Below, piece after piece: positions 17,207 to 27,309 of a DNA stretch of 64,000 bases; positions within the stretch are counted from its first letter, which is position 1; every line of letters starts with the position of its first letter. Position numbers and translations under genes: made by a program. This DNA is from Verrucomicrobiota bacterium JB023 (GTDB lineage: Bacteria; Verrucomicrobiota; Verrucomicrobiia; Verrucomicrobiales; Akkermansiaceae), in assembly GCA_030673895.1 (NCBI GenBank), contig JAUTCR010000050.1, positions 1 to 64,000 on the forward strand, read 5' to 3'. Below the pieces are notes generated by a model. The model ran no database searches. It had not been told where the DNA came from and saw nothing but the letters and a program-made list of their open reading frames with translations.

Positions 17207-19063
17207 ATGAAAACCCTACTTCACGCATCGACCTTAAGCCTAGGCCTGTTTGTTGGCCTCACCGCGGATTCGCCGGGCGAGGTCAGCCTCCTCTCTCCAG
17301 ATGAAACGATTGTGGCTCGCTTCTTTTTGAACGAAAACGGAGAGCCAAGTTATCAGCTAAGCTACGAGGGTTCCGAGGTGATTCAGCCCTCCCGCCTGGG
17401 CCTCAAGCTCAAGAAGGGAGGCGAAACCTTCGGTAGATACACCATTGCGTCCCATGAATTCGACAGCTCTGATAGCACTTGGAAGCCGGTTTTGGGTGAG
17501 CAGGCAGAGATTCGGGATCATTATCGCCAAGCTCTCATTACATTCTCCCCGGAGGAAAAGGGGGCGACCAGCTTTCAGGTTGAGGCCCGATGCTATGATG
17601 AGGGCTTCGCCTTCCGCTATCACCTCGCGTCTGAAGAGCCGGTGACGGTCACCGGCGAAATGACTGAATTCGCTTTCAAGGAGGATTATCCTCTCTGGAG
17701 CACGAAGGAAGTTGAGGGCGACTATGAAAAAGAGAGCCTCTCCAAGCTGGGTCGTAATCGCATTCGGCCCATCGTGATTCAAGTCAAGGATGGTCCGACA
17801 ATCGCTCTGGGAGAAGCGGCTTTGGTGGACACCGCCAGAATGCGCTTCCAATTGTCCAAGGAGAAGGATTTGACCGTGATTCCTCATCTGGCGGGTGAGA
17901 CGACGACCGAGGGAGACTTCATGAGCTCCTGGCGCTACGTGATGATGGGCGACGATGAGGGCGAGCTCATCGAAAACAAAACCCTGGTGCCTAACCTGAA
18001 CGAGCCCTGCGCTATCAAAGACGTCTCGTGGATTCGCCCGGGTAAGGCGATCCGCGCCGAATTAGCGACTAAGCAGGCCAAAGCCTGTGTCGATATCGCA
18101 GTAAAAATGGGCTTCAGCTACCTTCTCTTGGATGCTGGATGGTATGGGCCCGAGCGCTCCAATGAATCCGATGCCACCACGGTGACCGTGGACCCGGCGC
18201 GCAGCCATGGTGATTTCGATCTCCACGAGATCATTCGCTATGCGACGGAAAATGACATAGGCGTCTTTGTTTATGTCAATCGCCGAGCGCTGGAGAGGCA
18301 ACTCGACACGCTTCTTCCTCTTTATAAAGAGTGGGGGATCTCCGGCATTAAGTTTGGCTTCGTTAATGTGGGGTCACAGAAGTGGACCGTGTGGCTGCAT
18401 GAGGCGATCAAGAAGTGCGCGGAATATGAGCTCATGGTCGACGTTCACGATCATTACCTTCCCACTGGCTGGAGTCGCACCTATCCCAACCTTCTGACGC
18501 AGGAAGGAATCGGGGGGAATGAGCAAATGCCCAGCCCCGAGCATAACGTCAACTTGGCCTACACGCGCTACCTCTGCGGAGCAGGCGACTACACCGTCTG
18601 CTACTATAGCGGGAGGATCCAGACGACGAGAGCCCACCAGTTGGCCGCCTCCATCGTCTATTACAGCCCCCTCCAGCTGATCTTCTGGTACGACAAGCCA
18701 CCTACAATCAAGATCGGGCCGGAGCTTGATGTCTTTCGCGAGGTGGCAACGACTTGGGATGAAACCCATTTCGTCGAGGGAGAGATCGGAGAATATGTGG
18801 CCTTGGCCCGCCGAAAGGGAGACAAATGGTTCGTCGGTGTCCTTAACAGTCAACGCCAACGCGAGGTGAGTCTGAATCTCGACTTCCTCGCCGAGGAGAC
18901 TCGTTATGAGGCTCGCGTTTTCACCGACGGAAGCCCGGAAGGGGCGCGCCCCAAGGAGGTATCCCGGGCAGTCAAGGAAGTGGGATCGCAAGATCAAGTG
19001 AATCTCTCCATGGCGGCCAACGGTGGAGCAGCCTTGATCCTGGCTCCAGCCGCGGCGGAGTAG
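17207..19063 (+). CDS. Glycoside hydrolase family 97 (alpha-glucosidase/galactosidase type)
   Basis: 618 aa, signal peptide at the N-terminus (MKTLLHASTLSLGLFVG). Order: N-terminal beta-sandwich (LLSPDETIVARFFLNENG, PSRLGLKL), catalytic TIM barrel from about 270 (FSYLLLDAGWYG, GISGIKFGF near 379, MVDVHDHYLPTGWSRTYPNLLTQEGIGGNE near 411-431, quoted in part), and a C-terminal beta domain. In retaining GH97 enzymes the nucleophile Asp sits where this protein has Gly (GIKFGF), which places it with the inverting, SusB-like branch. Inverting relatives, as I recall them, read DVHDEY where this reads DVHDHY, so a catalytic-base change is possible. The protein is exported, probably to the periplasm. 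It is monocistronic, with a strong terminator downstream. Confidence 0.9.
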   Translation: MKTLLHASTLSLGLFVGLTADSPGEVSLLSPDETIVARFFLNENGEPSYQLSYEGSEVIQPSRLGLKLKKGGETFGRYTIASHEFDSSDSTWKPVLGEQAEIRDHYRQALITFSPEEKGATSFQVEARCYDEGFAFRYHLASEEPVTVTGEMTEFAFKEDYPLWSTKEVEGDYEKESLSKLGRNRIRPIVIQVKDGPTIALGEAALVDTARMRFQLSKEKDLTVIPHLAGETTTEGDFMSSWRYVMMGDDEGELIENKTLVPNLNEPCAIKDVSWIRPGKAIRAELATKQAKACVDIAVKMGFSYLLLDAGWYGPERSNESDATTVTVDPARSHGDFDLHEIIRYATENDIGVFVYVNRRALERQLDTLLPLYKEWGISGIKFGFVNVGSQKWTVWLHEAIKKCAEYELMVDVHDHYLPTGWSRTYPNLLTQEGIGGNEQMPSPEHNVNLAYTRYLCGAGDYTVCYYSGRIQTTRAHQLAASIVYYSPLQLIFWYDKPPTIKIGPELDVFREVATTWDETHFVEGEIGEYVALARRKGDKWFVGVLNSQRQREVSLNLDFLAEETRYEARVFTDGSPEGARPKEVSRAVKEVGSQDQVNLSMAANGGAALILAPAAAE

Positions 19064-19395
19064 GTCTTCATCAGCGGTCCAACTCATCCGGAGGACTTGT
19101 CCCTCGGGCAGCCGACTCGGACCGCATTCTTTTGTCGCTTCAGCAAGCGCGGACGTCACGGGGTGAGGTCCGCGCTTTTCATTGGCTTTAAGGGCCTTCT
19201 GCTGGGTGGGCGATCGCCGTAGGACGAAGTGCTTCGCTTCTTGCAAGCTTTCAGGCGAGAGCTTTGGACGCTCATGTGCCATGGTGCTTGCGGAGAGGGG
19301 GTGTGTCCGCAACCAGCAAAAGTTCTTGCATTCCTCGTCTCTGAATCTAATTTCAGCCCTCGAAACAATACAATCTTTATCAAGTAACTAAAGTA
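19064..19395. other. Intergenic region between GH97 gene and cysJ
   Basis: 332 bp. It holds the GH97 terminator (19145-19179) and a second hairpin with arms TTGCGGA and TCCGCAA around 19291-19315. The rest should contain the cysJ promoter. I looked for SAM-type riboswitch signatures and saw none that convinced me. Confidence 0.5.
19145..19179 (+). terminator. Rho-independent terminator of GH97 gene
   Basis: Perfect 10-bp stem AAGCGCGGAC (19145-19154) / GTCCGCGCTT (19168-19177), 13-nt loop, ending in TTTT within the arm and tail. It lies about 80 bp after the GH97 stop. Confidence 0.75.
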
Positions 19396-21171
19396 ATGAT
19401 TCCCGAGCACGCTCCATTCACCCCTGATCAGCGGAAATCGCTCGATGCCTTCCTCGCGAGCCTGGATGCCAGCCAACGGATCTGGTTGGGCGGCTTCCTG
19501 TCGGCTGGCGTCGGGAGCGCGACCGCTCCTGCTGCGGCTCCTGCCACCAAGGTTCCCCTGACTGTTCTCTACGGGACAGAATCTGGGAATTCCGAAGAGT
19601 TGGCCGCGCAGACCGTCAAGCTGGCCAAGAAGAAAGGCTTCAAGCCATCGATGAAGAATATGGCCGACTGCGTGCCAGCCGATTTGGCTCAGGTGGATAA
19701 TCTTCTTGTCGTCGTCAGCACGTGGGGCGAGGGAGATCCTCCCGAGGCAGCCGAGCCTTTTTACAAGGCATTGATGGCAGAATCGGTCGATTACTCGAAA
19801 GTGAAGTTTTCGGTCTGCGCCCTGGGAGACACGTCTTACGAGCGCTTCTGCGAGACAGGCAAGCAAGTGGACGCCCGCCTTGCGGCGCTCGGCGGGAATC
19901 GCGTCGAGGATCGCGTCGATTGTGATGTCGACTATGAGGAAGCCTTCAACGGTTGGGTCGAGAGGGCATTGACCGCGCTTGCTCCCGAGCCTGCGGCAGC
20001 TCCACTCCCGACAACGGGCGCAGGTTTACCGGTTCTCCCCGGAGCCACGGAATACGGAAAGAAAAACCCCTTTCCGTCCGAGCTGCTCGACAAGGTTTTA
20101 CTGAATGGCGAGCGCTCGAAGAAGGAAACCTGGCACTACGAATTGTCACTGGAAGGCTCCGGCATGAGCTACGAGCCAGGTGATGCCTTGGCCGTTGTCC
20201 CCCTCAATGCGCCCGATATGGTGGAAGGAATTCTGACCGCTTCCAAACTGAGCGGCACAGAAGAAGTTGAGGTGAAAGGGGAGAAGAAGCTCCTGGCAGA
20301 CGCCCTGCGCGAAGACTTGGAGGTGACCTCCTTGTCCAAGAGCATTCTCAAAAAGCTCTCTGAAGTCGCACCTTCTAACAAGTTGACTACCCTTGTTAGT
20401 GATGAGGGCAAAGCTGAGTTGAAGGCTTATGTTTACGGTCGCTGGATTGTCGATGCGATTCAGGATTTCGCGCCTGATGGACTGGATCCCGCACAGCTGG
20501 TGAGCCTTTTCCGCAAGATGCCTCCACGGCTCTATTCCATCGCCTCGAGCCCCTTGGCCCATCCCGATGAGGTCCATCTCACCATTGCTTCCGTGCGCTA
20601 TCAAGCTCATGGACGCGAACGGAAGGGGGTGGCCTCAACCTATCTCGCCGACCTCGTCAAGAAAGGGGATCAAGTCCCGATCTATACGCATAAGAATAAG
20701 AATTTCCGCCTGCCCGCATCAGGTGATACCCCCATCATCATGGTCGGCCCCGGCACGGGAATCGCGCCCTTCCGCTCCTTCATTGAGCATCGGGCGGAGA
20801 CTGGCGACACAGGGAAGAACTGGCTCTTCTTCGGGGATCAGCATTACTCCTACGACTTCCTCTATCAGCTCGAGTGGCAGGACCATATTAAGAATGGCAC
20901 CCTGCACAAACTCGATGTGGCCTTCTCCCGGGACCAGCCCGAGAAAGTCTACGTGCAAGACAAGATGCGCGAGAACGCTCGTGAACTCTACGCTTGGTTG
21001 GAAGAAGGCGCCAACTTCTACGTTTGTGGCGATGCCAGCCGCATGGCGAACGACGTCAATGAAGCCCTGATCGAAATCGTCCACCAAGAGGGCAATGTCT
21101 CGCGCGAAGCTGCTGAGGAATACGTGGCAAAGCTAAAGAAAGAGAAGCGTTACCAGCGTGACGTTTACTAA
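19396..21171 (+). CDS. cysJ: Sulfite reductase flavoprotein subunit
   Basis: 591 aa. Passes electrons from NADPH through FAD and FMN to the sulfite reductase haemoprotein. The flavodoxin domain starts near residue 55 ([17 protein letters not shown]). The FAD domain has [21 protein letters not shown] (residues about 377-397, quoted in part) and [10 protein letters not shown]. The NADP domain has [16 protein letters not shown] and [13 protein letters not shown], ending in the typical aromatic C-terminus YQRDVY. An Ala/Pro linker (about 195-215) joins the domains. First gene of the sulfur assimilation operon cysJ-cysI-cysH-cysK; cysI begins 40 bp downstream. Confidence 0.94.
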   Translation: MIPEHAPFTPDQRKSLDAFLASLDASQRIWLGGFLSAGVGSATAPAAAPATKVPLTVLYGTESGNSEELAAQTVKLAKKKGFKPSMKNMADCVPADLAQVDNLLVVVSTWGEGDPPEAAEPFYKALMAESVDYSKVKFSVCALGDTSYERFCETGKQVDARLAALGGNRVEDRVDCDVDYEEAFNGWVERALTALAPEPAAAPLPTTGAGLPVLPGATEYGKKNPFPSELLDKVLLNGERSKKETWHYELSLEGSGMSYEPGDALAVVPLNAPDMVEGILTASKLSGTEEVEVKGEKKLLADALREDLEVTSLSKSILKKLSEVAPSNKLTTLVSDEGKAELKAYVYGRWIVDAIQDFAPDGLDPAQLVSLFRKMPPRLYSIASSPLAHPDEVHLTIASVRYQAHGRERKGVASTYLADLVKKGDQVPIYTHKNKNFRLPASGDTPIIMVGPGTGIAPFRSFIEHRAETGDTGKNWLFFGDQHYSYDFLYQLEWQDHIKNGTLHKLDVAFSRDQPEKVYVQDKMRENARELYAWLEEGANFYVCGDASRMANDVNEALIEIVHQEGNVSREAAEEYVAKLKKEKRYQRDVY

Positions 21172-21211
21172 GAAAATTTATTGGTACGAAATTATTAGTA
21201 GAAAAAAATTC

Positions 21212-22936
21212 ATGAGTGACAAACTCTCAGCCAACGAAGGCATCAAGACCCGGTCGAATTATCTCCGCGGTACGCTCGCGGAAGGATTGCAGGATCTTTC
21301 CACAGGTTCCCTGTCTGAGGATGACCAGCAGCTGCTGAAATTTCACGGAACTTACCAGCAGGACGATCGTGACATCCGCGCCGGACGAAGGGCGCACAAG
21401 CTGGAGAAAGCCTATTCCTTCATGATCCGGATCCGGGTCCCTGGAGGCGTGACCACGCCTCAGCAATGGATCGAGGTGGATCGCATGGCGGACCAGTTCG
21501 CCAATGGCACGATCAAGCTCACGACCCGGCAGGCCTATCAGCTTCACGGGGTCATCAAGTCCAATCTCAAGCGCACGATCAAGGAAATCAACGACACCGC
21601 CATGGATACCATCGCCGCTTGTGGCGATGTGAACCGGAATGTGATGTGCAACCCCAATCCTTACCTCTCGGATGTGCACGCTGAGGTTCTCAAGGTCTCC
21701 CAGGCCATCTCCGACCACCTCACCCCGGCCACCCGGGCCTACCACGAAATCTGGTTGGATGGGGAGAAGATCGAGACCTCAGAAGAAGAGGTCGAGCCCA
21801 TCTACGGGAAAACCTACCTGCCTCGGAAGTTCAAGATCACGGTCGCTGTTCCTCCCTCCAATGATGTCGATATCTTCGCTAATGATCTATCCTTTATCGC
21901 AATCGTGGAAGAGGGCCAAGTGGTCGGCTACAACGTCGCCGTTGGCGGCGGCCTGGGCATGACCCACGGTGATGAGAAGACCTTCCCGCGTGTGGCCGAT
22001 GTCATCGGCTTCTGTCGGCCTGAGCAGGTCGTCGACGTTGCCGAAAAGGTGGTGATGGTTCAGCGCGACTATGGCGATCGGACCAACCGAAAGCACGCCC
22101 GCTTCAAATACACGATCGAGGATCGCGGTGTCGAATGGGTGAAAGCTGAACTGAACAAGTATCTCGGATACGAACTGGAAGATGTTCGCGACTTCGCCTT
22201 TGAGGACAATGGAGACCGCTTCGGCTGGGTCAAGGATGACAAGGGGCGCCATCACTACACCCTCTTTGTCCAGGGGGGACGGGTCATTGACCTTCCCGGC
22301 TACCCGATGAAGACCGGTCTGCGGCGGATTGCTGAGATTCACGAAGGGGACTTTCGCCTCACTGCGAACCAGAATCTGGTGATTGCCAACATATCCGAGC
22401 AGAAGCGACACGAGGTCGAAGCCTTGCTGGAGGAATACGGTATGGCCAAAAGCCATGACAAGAGTGCCCTCCGGCTGGCTTCTATTGCCTGTGTTTCGCT
22501 GCCGACTTGCGGACTGGCTTTGGCCGAGGCTGAGCGGAAATTGCCTGAAGTCATCGAAATTCTCGAGAACAAGCTCGAGGAAGTCGGCCTCCGCCACGAC
22601 TCCATCACCATTCGGATGACGGGGTGCCCGAATGGTTGCGGGAGACCTTTCCTGGCGGAAATCGGCTTCGTCGGTCGCGGCCCCGGTCGTTACAACCTGT
22701 ATCTGGGTGGCGGGCATGAGGGGCACCGTCTCAACAAGCTCTATCGCCAGGATCTGGACGAGAAGGATATCCTCGCCACGCTGTCTCCCATCTTCGATCA
22801 CTACGCCAAGGAGCGCGAAGAAGGGGAGCGATTCGGAGATTTCGTGATCCGGACTGGTTACGTCTCCGCAACCAAGTGGGGTGGCGATTTCCACGACAAC
22901 ATCAAGGAGGACGCCTACGCCAATAAAAGCTCATGA
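21212..22936 (+). CDS. cysI: Sulfite reductase haemoprotein subunit
   Basis: About 574 aa from the ATG at 21212 ([10 protein letters not shown]). The frame is open from 21158, but the extra residues overlap cysJ and are not conserved. Reduces sulfite to sulfide with six electrons using sirohaem and a [4Fe-4S] cluster. The N-terminal half begins [16 protein letters not shown] and has the [11 protein letters not shown] and RQAYQLHG motifs. The cluster ligands are the four Cys in CVSLPTC and MTGCPNGCG near the C-terminus. Its stop overlaps the cysH start by 4 bp (ATGA). Confidence 0.95.
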   Translation: MSDKLSANEGIKTRSNYLRGTLAEGLQDLSTGSLSEDDQQLLKFHGTYQQDDRDIRAGRRAHKLEKAYSFMIRIRVPGGVTTPQQWIEVDRMADQFANGTIKLTTRQAYQLHGVIKSNLKRTIKEINDTAMDTIAACGDVNRNVMCNPNPYLSDVHAEVLKVSQAISDHLTPATRAYHEIWLDGEKIETSEEEVEPIYGKTYLPRKFKITVAVPPSNDVDIFANDLSFIAIVEEGQVVGYNVAVGGGLGMTHGDEKTFPRVADVIGFCRPEQVVDVAEKVVMVQRDYGDRTNRKHARFKYTIEDRGVEWVKAELNKYLGYELEDVRDFAFEDNGDRFGWVKDDKGRHHYTLFVQGGRVIDLPGYPMKTGLRRIAEIHEGDFRLTANQNLVIANISEQKRHEVEALLEEYGMAKSHDKSALRLASIACVSLPTCGLALAEAERKLPEVIEILENKLEEVGLRHDSITIRMTGCPNGCGRPFLAEIGFVGRGPGRYNLYLGGGHEGHRLNKLYRQDLDEKDILATLSPIFDHYAKEREEGERFGDFVIRTGYVSATKWGGDFHDNIKEDAYANKSS

Positions 22937-23655
22937 ACGCGATAGCCAAAGACATCCCCGTGGATGAGTTGGCCGCGGCATTGCATACGCAGACAGCTGG
23001 CGAGCGTATTGCTCACTTGGCTGATCAGTTTCCAGATGGAGTCGTCGCGAGCACGAGTTTTGGCCTCCAGGCGGCGGTGATGCTTCATCTAATTAAGGAG
23101 AATGCACCCCAGCTTCCGGTGGTGTTCATTGATACCGGCTACCTCTTCCCGGAGACGTATCGCTACGCGGAGATGCTGACGGAACGTTTGGGGATCAATC
23201 TCAAGGTCTACCAGGCACGCAAAAGCGCCGCTTGGCAAGAGGCCGTCTACGGCAAGCTCTGGGAGCAAGGACCGGTCGGACTCGAGAGTTATTCGCTACT
23301 GAATAAAGTCGAGCCAATGAACCGCGCCATTCAGGAACTGGGAGCCAAGGTGTGGCTGAGCGGGTTGCGCTGGAGCCATTCGTCGACCCGAAAAGATCGG
23401 GCCTTCGCCGAACAGCAATCCCGGACCATCAAAGCCTATCCGATCCTCGATTGGAGCGATGGAGACGTGGACTCCTACTTCGCCAAACACAAGCTGCCCA
23501 CTCATCCCTTGGCCGAAGACTACGTGACGATGGGCGACTGGCACTCCACAAAAAAGAAATCCGAAGCAGCAAGCGCGGAGGAAACGCGCTTCAATGGAGA
23601 AAAATACGAATGTGGCCTTCACCTCGATTCCGGGGTGCAGGATTACCAAATCTGA
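22933..23655 (+). CDS. cysH: Phosphoadenylyl-sulfate (PAPS) reductase, thioredoxin-dependent
   Basis: 240 aa. Reduces PAPS to sulfite. [14 protein letters not shown] is the PP-loop-like nucleotide site, [14 protein letters not shown] follows, and the C-terminal KYECGLH carries the catalytic Cys, the only Cys in the protein. The two Cys pairs that bind [4Fe-4S] in APS reductases are absent, which points to PAPS rather than APS as substrate. It starts within the cysI stop codon (ATGA overlap). ATP sulfurylase and APS kinase genes are not in the window. Confidence 0.93.
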   Translation: MNAIAKDIPVDELAAALHTQTAGERIAHLADQFPDGVVASTSFGLQAAVMLHLIKENAPQLPVVFIDTGYLFPETYRYAEMLTERLGINLKVYQARKSAAWQEAVYGKLWEQGPVGLESYSLLNKVEPMNRAIQELGAKVWLSGLRWSHSSTRKDRAFAEQQSRTIKAYPILDWSDGDVDSYFAKHKLPTHPLAEDYVTMGDWHSTKKKSEAASAEETRFNGEKYECGLHLDSGVQDYQI

Positions 23656-23672
23656 GTTAACGAAAGACTGAC

Positions 23673-24623
23673 ATGATTGCAAATAACATGGTGGACACAG
23701 TGGGCAACACGCCGCTGATCAAGGTGCCGAAGATTTCGGAAGAAGCAGGCGCGGAAATCTTCGTCAAAGCGGAATTTTTCAACCCGCTCTTCAGTGTGAA
23801 GGACCGTATCGGCAAGGCGATGATCGAAGCCGCCGAGCGGGACGGAAAGCTGAAGCCCGGCGGACTAATCATTGAGCCCACCTCCGGCAACACCGGCATT
23901 GCACTCGCCTTTGTCGCAAGAGCAAAAGGTTACCGCTGCATCCTGACGATGCCGGAGACGATGTCGCAGGAGCGTCGCGTCTTGCTGCGGCTCTTGGGTG
24001 CGGAGATTGTGCTCACTCCCGGGCCCCGCGGCATGGGAGGCGCCATCGCCAAAGCGAAGGAAATGCTGGAGGAAAACGAAAACGCTTTTGGCCCGGGCCA
24101 GTTTGATAATCCGGCCAATCCCCAAGTTCATCGCGAGACCACCGCAGAAGAGATCTGGAAAGATACCGGAGGTGATATCGACGTTTTTGTGGCCGGTGTC
24201 GGCACAGGAGGCACCCTCACCGGCGTCGGGGAAGTGCTGAAGTCCCGCAAGGACGTTCACGTCGCCGCCGTCGAGCCGACCGCGAGTCCAGTAATCTCCG
24301 GCGGCAGCCCGGGCCCCCACAAGATCCAAGGGATCGGTGCGGGCTTCATCCCCGGCAACTTGAACACCGAGATCATCGATGAGATTGTCCAAGTAACGAA
24401 CGAGGACGCATTCGCGACCGCACAGCGCCTTGCCCAAGAGGAGGGCCTTCCCGCGGGAATTTCCACTGGAGCCAACGTGTGGTCCGCAATCCAGCTGGCC
24501 AAGAAGTTCCCCGGCAAACGCATCGTCACCGTAGGTTGCTCCTCAACAGAACGCTACCTCAGCACCCCGCTTGCTGAGCAGGTCAAAGAAGAGGTCAGCA
24601 ATCTTCCGGTCCACGAAATCTAG
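23673..24623 (+). CDS. cysK: Cysteine synthase A (O-acetylserine sulfhydrylase)
   Basis: 316 aa. PLP enzyme making cysteine from O-acetylserine and sulfide. Signatures: VGNTPLIKVPKI at the N-terminus, FFNPLFSVKDRIGKAMI with the PLP Lys, EPTSGNTGIALAFVARAKGY, GVGTGGTLTGVGEVLK and HKIQGIGAGFIP. It follows cysH by 17 bp and completes the sulfate-to-cysteine route of this operon. A strong terminator lies 40 bp downstream. Confidence 0.95.
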   Translation: MIANNMVDTVGNTPLIKVPKISEEAGAEIFVKAEFFNPLFSVKDRIGKAMIEAAERDGKLKPGGLIIEPTSGNTGIALAFVARAKGYRCILTMPETMSQERRVLLRLLGAEIVLTPGPRGMGGAIAKAKEMLEENENAFGPGQFDNPANPQVHRETTAEEIWKDTGGDIDVFVAGVGTGGTLTGVGEVLKSRKDVHVAAVEPTASPVISGGSPGPHKIQGIGAGFIPGNLNTEIIDEIVQVTNEDAFATAQRLAQEEGLPAGISTGANVWSAIQLAKKFPGKRIVTVGCSSTERYLSTPLAEQVKEEVSNLPVHEI

Positions 24624-24664
24624 GTAGACAAAGGCAAGGCTCCAATCAAATTCCAGCAAACCCC

Positions 24665-24697
24665 AGGCCGGCAATCTCCGCAGATGCCGGCCTTTTT
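24665..24697 (+). terminator. Rho-independent terminator of the cys operon
   Basis: Perfect 9-bp stem AGGCCGGCA (24665-24673) / TGCCGGCCT (24685-24693) with an 11-nt loop, followed by TTTTC. It lies about 40 bp after cysK and before the convergent sugar-transferase gene. Confidence 0.85.
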
Positions 24698-24876
24698 CTG
24701 TCCGCTGGTTGCAGCGACTCCGCCTTGAATATCCCGATTCAAGGGCGACGATTTTCTTGCTCTTTGAAAAAAGGAGCGAGGAGACCCGAAGGCCTCCTCG
24801 CGAAAACGACTTGTTCGGCCTCGATACTTCCAAAGGGAATCTCACGAAGCCGCAAGGTATTCCGAGAATAACGGAA

Positions 24877-26340
24877 TCAGTAGGCGGTTCGGTGGGGGAT
24901 AATCACCGAAATAGCCGTGCCAATCATAATCCGGACATCGAGGAAGAAACTCCAACGACGGATATAGAGGATATCGTGGCGAGCACGATTCCGAATGTCT
25001 TTGGGTGTATTAACTTCACCTCGAAACCCCCGCACTTGGGCAAGGCCAGTGATGCCGGGCTTGACGTGGCGGCGGATTCCGTAGCGCTCAAAATACTCTT
25101 GGAACTCATCCTCATGGCAAGGCATGTGGGGGCGAGGGCCGACAATACTCATCTGCCCCATCAGAACGTTGAGGAACTGAGGGAACTCGTCAATTGAGGT
25201 CTTTCGAAGAAAGCCTCCACCCCGATAAATTCGCGAATCACCCTTTTGCGCCTGACGTGATTCATCGTCATTGCTGACGTCCATCGTGCGGAACTTGAGG
25301 ATCTTAAAGGTCGAGTTATCGACACCCATTCGTTCCTGGCTAAAGAACAAAGGACCCGGCGAATAAATTCTCTGGAGAATCCAAACGACTGCGGCAAAGG
25401 GCAAAAGAACCGTGGAAACGATAACGAAAGCAACCAGTCGATCGAAGAGATCCTTTAAAAGCATGTTGAGAGTGCTCTCCAATGGCGCAGGTGGAGGGGT
25501 CAAGAAATCTGTCCCGTAAGGGCCGCCAACCCGCTCAACAGTGAACCTACGCCCCAGACGGCGAGAGATTTCAACCGGAAGCCAAGTTCGATAGCCATCC
25601 CGTTCACCCTTCTGGATCATGAATGAGGTAACGTCCGGATCCAAGTAGTAGGCCGATGCCACCAAGAGATCGATCTTCTTCCCCTTGAGCTTCTCTTTGA
25701 TTTCTTCACGGGTGGCATCGGTTTCGATATGCTCAACAAAATCGACCGAGATCGCTTCAGATGATGATTCGAGCCTCTCCGAGATGGACTCCGTCCATTC
25801 AGGAGGGCCAATGACCATCGTGCGTAGATTCCATCGGTTTGAACGCTTGTTGATTGAATTGACAAGGTGACGGAACAAATACCGGTTCGAAATATAGATA
25901 ACGGCCACAGCCACAACCGCATAGACCCCCAAAAAGCCTCGGGAAATACGATTGTCCTGGGAGAAGACGAGGAAGAATAGCAATCCTAGCGCTATCGTTG
26001 ACGCTTGACGGACTGTCACGCGCCAAGCCAGCCGCTTGGAATGAGTGGTTTGGAACCGAAGATGGCCCGGTCGCCCAACGGCCTCGCAAATGAACGCAGC
26101 GAGGATACAGAGCAAATATTTGCTGTAAGTTAGAACCGGAATTTGCTGCTCGAGGATGAGCGCTAGGACGAAGACTGTTGTCGCCACGTAAGTCGTGACG
26201 AGAAGGAAGAATTGGCTGATCAAAAAGGCATGGTAATACCCAGTTTCACGATTGGATGTCATAAGGGGGAAGAGCGTTGTTGTTCGAACCGAGAGGAATT
26301 TCCAATGATTGCTCAAGGAGAGCAGCATCAAGAATGCCAA
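24877..26340 (-). CDS. Polyprenyl-phosphate sugar phosphotransferase (exopolysaccharide initiation)
   Basis: 487 aa. The N-terminal half has four to five membrane helices and a CoA-binding-like domain (VIGPPEWTESISERL near 155). The C-terminal 200 residues are a bacterial sugar transferase domain: a membrane re-entrant helix (FDRLVAFVIVSTVLLPFAAV), FFSQERMGVDNSTFKILKFRTM, LRKTSIDEFPQFLNVLMG, MSIVGPRPHMP and HVKPGITGLAQVRG. Such proteins (WcaJ/EpsE family) transfer a hexose-1-phosphate to undecaprenyl phosphate and so start a polysaccharide repeat unit. The exact sugar is not predictable. It converges with the cys operon. Confidence 0.92.
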   Translation of the reverse strand: MAFLMLLSLSNHWKFLSVRTTTLFPLMTSNRETGYYHAFLISQFFLLVTTYVATTVFVLALILEQQIPVLTYSKYLLCILAAFICEAVGRPGHLRFQTTHSKRLAWRVTVRQASTIALGLLFFLVFSQDNRISRGFLGVYAVVAVAVIYISNRYLFRHLVNSINKRSNRWNLRTMVIGPPEWTESISERLESSSEAISVDFVEHIETDATREEIKEKLKGKKIDLLVASAYYLDPDVTSFMIQKGERDGYRTWLPVEISRRLGRRFTVERVGGPYGTDFLTPPPAPLESTLNMLLKDLFDRLVAFVIVSTVLLPFAAVVWILQRIYSPGPLFFSQERMGVDNSTFKILKFRTMDVSNDDESRQAQKGDSRIYRGGGFLRKTSIDEFPQFLNVLMGQMSIVGPRPHMPCHEDEFQEYFERYGIRRHVKPGITGLAQVRGFRGEVNTPKDIRNRARHDILYIRRWSFFLDVRIMIGTAISVIIPHRTAY

Positions 26341-26628
26341 TCGAGTCGCAAGCGCTTTAATCAGGAGAATAGAGAGACTGTCAAGAACTATGGTTCCTAA
26401 ATCTCGAATATATGCAGCATAATGACATGACTGCAGAAGTTATGATTTTAGCGAAGTTTCGCCAAATAGCGAAGAGATTAACTATTAAGACCTGCTAATA
26501 GACACCAAGTTCGGAGATAGTCTCGTGGCCGCAAAAAGGACGCAAAAAATGTTTCGAGCCAGAGACTTCAATAAAGATTTTCGATTCTGCGGACATCAAA
26601 AGATAATAGAAAACAACCTTACAATCAA
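26341..26628. other. AT-rich intergenic region in the polysaccharide island
   Basis: 288 bp, clearly richer in A+T than the flanking genes. A small hairpin GCGAA-gt-TTCGC lies near 26451-26462. It should carry the promoter of the sugar transferase gene. No other feature was recognised. Confidence 0.4.
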
Positions 26629-26871
26629 TCAGTTACCGGGATTCTCGGACGCTTCATCATCTTCACGGTAGAGGCCGCCAAATGCCGAAGTCACTCCGAT
26701 CAAAATTCCACTGGTGTTCTGGTTATTAACCTTTTGCTCATCTGAGTTTTCAAGTGTCTTGAGGGTCTTTCCAGGCAAGGCAGCCGGGGACCGTTTCAGA
26801 TTAAGAGGCAGAGCTGCTTTCAACAGAAGGCCGAGGATCAAGCAGGTCACTAATAGACCGATTAGTTTCAT
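26629..26871 (-). CDS. Small membrane-anchored protein, unknown
   Basis: 80 aa. One N-terminal hydrophobic segment (LIGLLVTCLILGLLLKAAL) followed by a basic, then acidic and Asn-rich soluble tail ending EDDEASENPGN. The Cys in the hydrophobic segment is not in a convincing lipobox. The ATG is preceded by AAGAAAG, a fair ribosome binding site. It lies 288 bp upstream of the sugar transferase gene and diverges from the O-antigen-ligase-like gene. No family recognised; a role in polysaccharide assembly would be guilt by association only. Confidence 0.5.
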   Translation of the reverse strand: MKLIGLLVTCLILGLLLKAALPLNLKRSPAALPGKTLKTLENSDEQKVNNQNTSGILIGVTSAFGGLYREDDEASENPGN

Positions 26872-27309
26872 CTTTCTTAGTTTTCAGCTAGCGCAAGCAG
26901 CTTGAACGCCACAAGCATTCTCTCAAGCTGATTTTTTCTTTTTCCGCTGTCAGGTCACCAACCTGGGTAAAGAACGACTGGTGTGGCATTCACCCTTCGG
27001 CGGCGACAATAGGGATCAGCGCCTTCCATTAGCAAAATCGATATTAATATACACAAATTCTATTATATAAATACGGACTCCATATTGATTTAACCGTAAG
27101 AGATTTGCAGACAAGCGACAATTTGGTCTGCCACTCATATGTGAAGCATCAATCAGAGCGAGTGCTGTTCGGTTGGCGGAATTGTCTTCAAACCTGATAA
27201 TCAACCAAGCTTAGCTTTGCTCAAAGTCGCACAATCTGTTAGACGATTCACGGATTCGCTTGTATCAGCTCATGCTGATGTTGAAGGTGTCCTTCGAAGG
27301 AAAAAGGCA
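26872..27309. other. AT-rich divergent intergenic region
   Basis: About 440 bp. The part from 27030 to 27200 is markedly AT-rich, with runs such as TATTAATATACACAAATTC and TATTATATAAATACGG that could act as promoter or UP-like elements for the divergent genes. No gene was seen: the extension of the 27310 gene to a TTG at 27217 lacks support. Confidence 0.4.

Noticed and set aside
18374-19312. Minus-strand open frame of 312 codons
   Set aside because: Antisense to the GH97 gene and across its terminator; no recognisable domain.
19182-19395. Possible SAM or sulfur riboswitch upstream of cysJ
   Set aside because: A hairpin is present but none of the conserved core sequences of known SAM classes could be recognised.
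21887-22894. Minus-strand open frame of 335 codons
   Set aside because: Antisense to cysI, which has the complete sirohaem/4Fe-4S motif set.
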